Source: Miniphocaeibacter sp012841535
GTDB taxonomy: Bacteria; Bacillota; Clostridia; Tissierellales; Peptoniphilaceae
Strand: one strand, 5' to 3'
Length of the DNA stretch: 21,803 nt
Assembly: GCF_049274025.1 (NCBI RefSeq)
Contig: NZ_JBASRV010000046.1
The notes under the pieces are model-generated. The model ran no database searches, was not told where the DNA came from, and was given only the letters and a program-made list of their open reading frames with translations. The translations under genes and the position numbers were made by a program. Within the stretch, counting starts at the first letter, position 1. Every line of letters starts with the position of its first letter. This document shows, in pieces, positions 21,470-21,803 of this stretch.

Positions 21470-21803
21470 ATGGTAAAAATAAATAACAAAGAATGTATTT
21501 CATTATTAACCAATAGATTTATAAAATCATATAAAAAGAACTCATTATCGTTACTATTAGGAATGTCTTTAATTATAACTTTAATAGTAAGTTTAACAAC
21601 AATGTTATATACAAATCATAGACTCGAATCAATACAAAACCAGTTCATATATACAAATATGGATTATGAAATAAAAAACTTATCAATGAAACAAACAAAA
21701 AAGCTGCAAGAAAATAAGACTATTGAGAACTTAGGAATGGAAAGATACTTGTCTACAGTAAAAACGGAAAATAATCAGTCAGCTGTAATTATATCTGCTA
21801 ATA
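21470..21803 (+). CDS. FtsX-like ABC permease, N-terminal part (runs off the window)
   Basis: The first 111 codons of a longer gene, open to the window end. After a basic start (NRFIKSYKKNS) one strong membrane helix, LSLLLGMSLIITLIVSLTTML (about 26-46), is followed by an extracellular stretch with many Asn, Lys and Glu (ESIQNQFIYTNMDYEIKNL). This is the usual beginning of MacB/BceB-like permeases. GAGGT lies 6 nt upstream of the ATG. It is directly coupled to the ATPase gene. Whether it has the BceB layout (ten helices, one large extracellular loop) cannot be seen here. Confidence 0.8.
   Translation, partial: MVKINNKECISLLTNRFIKSYKKNSLSLLLGMSLIITLIVSLTTMLYTNHRLESIQNQFIYTNMDYEIKNLSMKQTKKLQENKTIENLGMERYLSTVKTENNQSAVIISAN

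Noticed and set aside
1..21803. CRISPR arrays, tRNA or rRNA genes, insertion sequences, integrase
   Set aside because: No regularly spaced repeats, cloverleaf-like conserved tRNA segments, rRNA motifs, transposase or recombinase motifs were seen on either strand by eye.

Overview
The window is AT-rich DNA with short intergenic gaps, strong AGGAGG-type ribosome binding sites and TTG starts beside ATG. All recognisable proteins are of Firmicutes type (MobP relaxase/MobC, LanFEG- and Bce-like transporters, PadR, OmpR-type two-component systems). A low-GC anaerobic Firmicute (Clostridia or Tissierellia) is the best guess; no rRNA or housekeeping gene fixes the species. It reads as an accessory region: a mobilisation module, membrane-stress modules, and at least eight genes in visible decay.

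Layout. (1) 75-2273, minus strand: terminator, MobP relaxase, MobC, a repeat-rich candidate oriT, and a small membrane protein typical of conjugative elements. (2) 2395-4085, plus strand: an HTH/WYL-like repressor, an OmpR regulator with two nonsense codons, and traces of what was probably its kinase. (3) 4121-8228: an intact three-component ABC exporter (ATPase and two permeases, LanFEG-like) with its own response regulator and histidine kinase; no lantibiotic structural gene is visible. (4) 8229-10861: a gene graveyard holding a small Xre regulator, a first signal peptidase I, an unidentified remnant, an ABC ATPase and its frameshifted permease, around one intact signal peptidase I (8880-9437). 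(5) 10873-12300: a consensus promoter with two 18-bp palindromes, a PadR-like regulator, a VOC/glyoxalase-like protein and a terminator. (6) 12328-16457: a mobile-element gene fragment, then a membrane protein, metallo-beta-lactamase-fold hydrolase and alpha/beta hydrolase, a helical protein of unknown function, a two-helix membrane protein, a DUF5131 (phage Gp37/Gp68-like) protein and a dead DUF3781 gene. (7) 16573-20756: a tightly packed set of small membrane proteins, a Cache-domain membrane protein without output domain, a histidine phosphatase, a response regulator and a kinase without sensor domain. (8) 20793-21803: a LolD/BceA-type ATPase and the start of an FtsX-like permease that runs off the window.

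The most interesting part is region 7. A stand-alone extracellular Cache sensor sits a few genes upstream of a histidine kinase that has one membrane helix and no sensor of its own, in what looks like one operon ending at the terminator at 20726-20756. The first gene has its ideal Shine-Dalgarno 65 nt upstream of the AUG, separated by a 9-bp inverted repeat that, folded, would leave an effective spacing of 8 nt. A split-sensor two-component system with two paralogous small membrane proteins is the leading hypothesis for an undescribed system here.

All family assignments are by eye from motifs; no database search was run.
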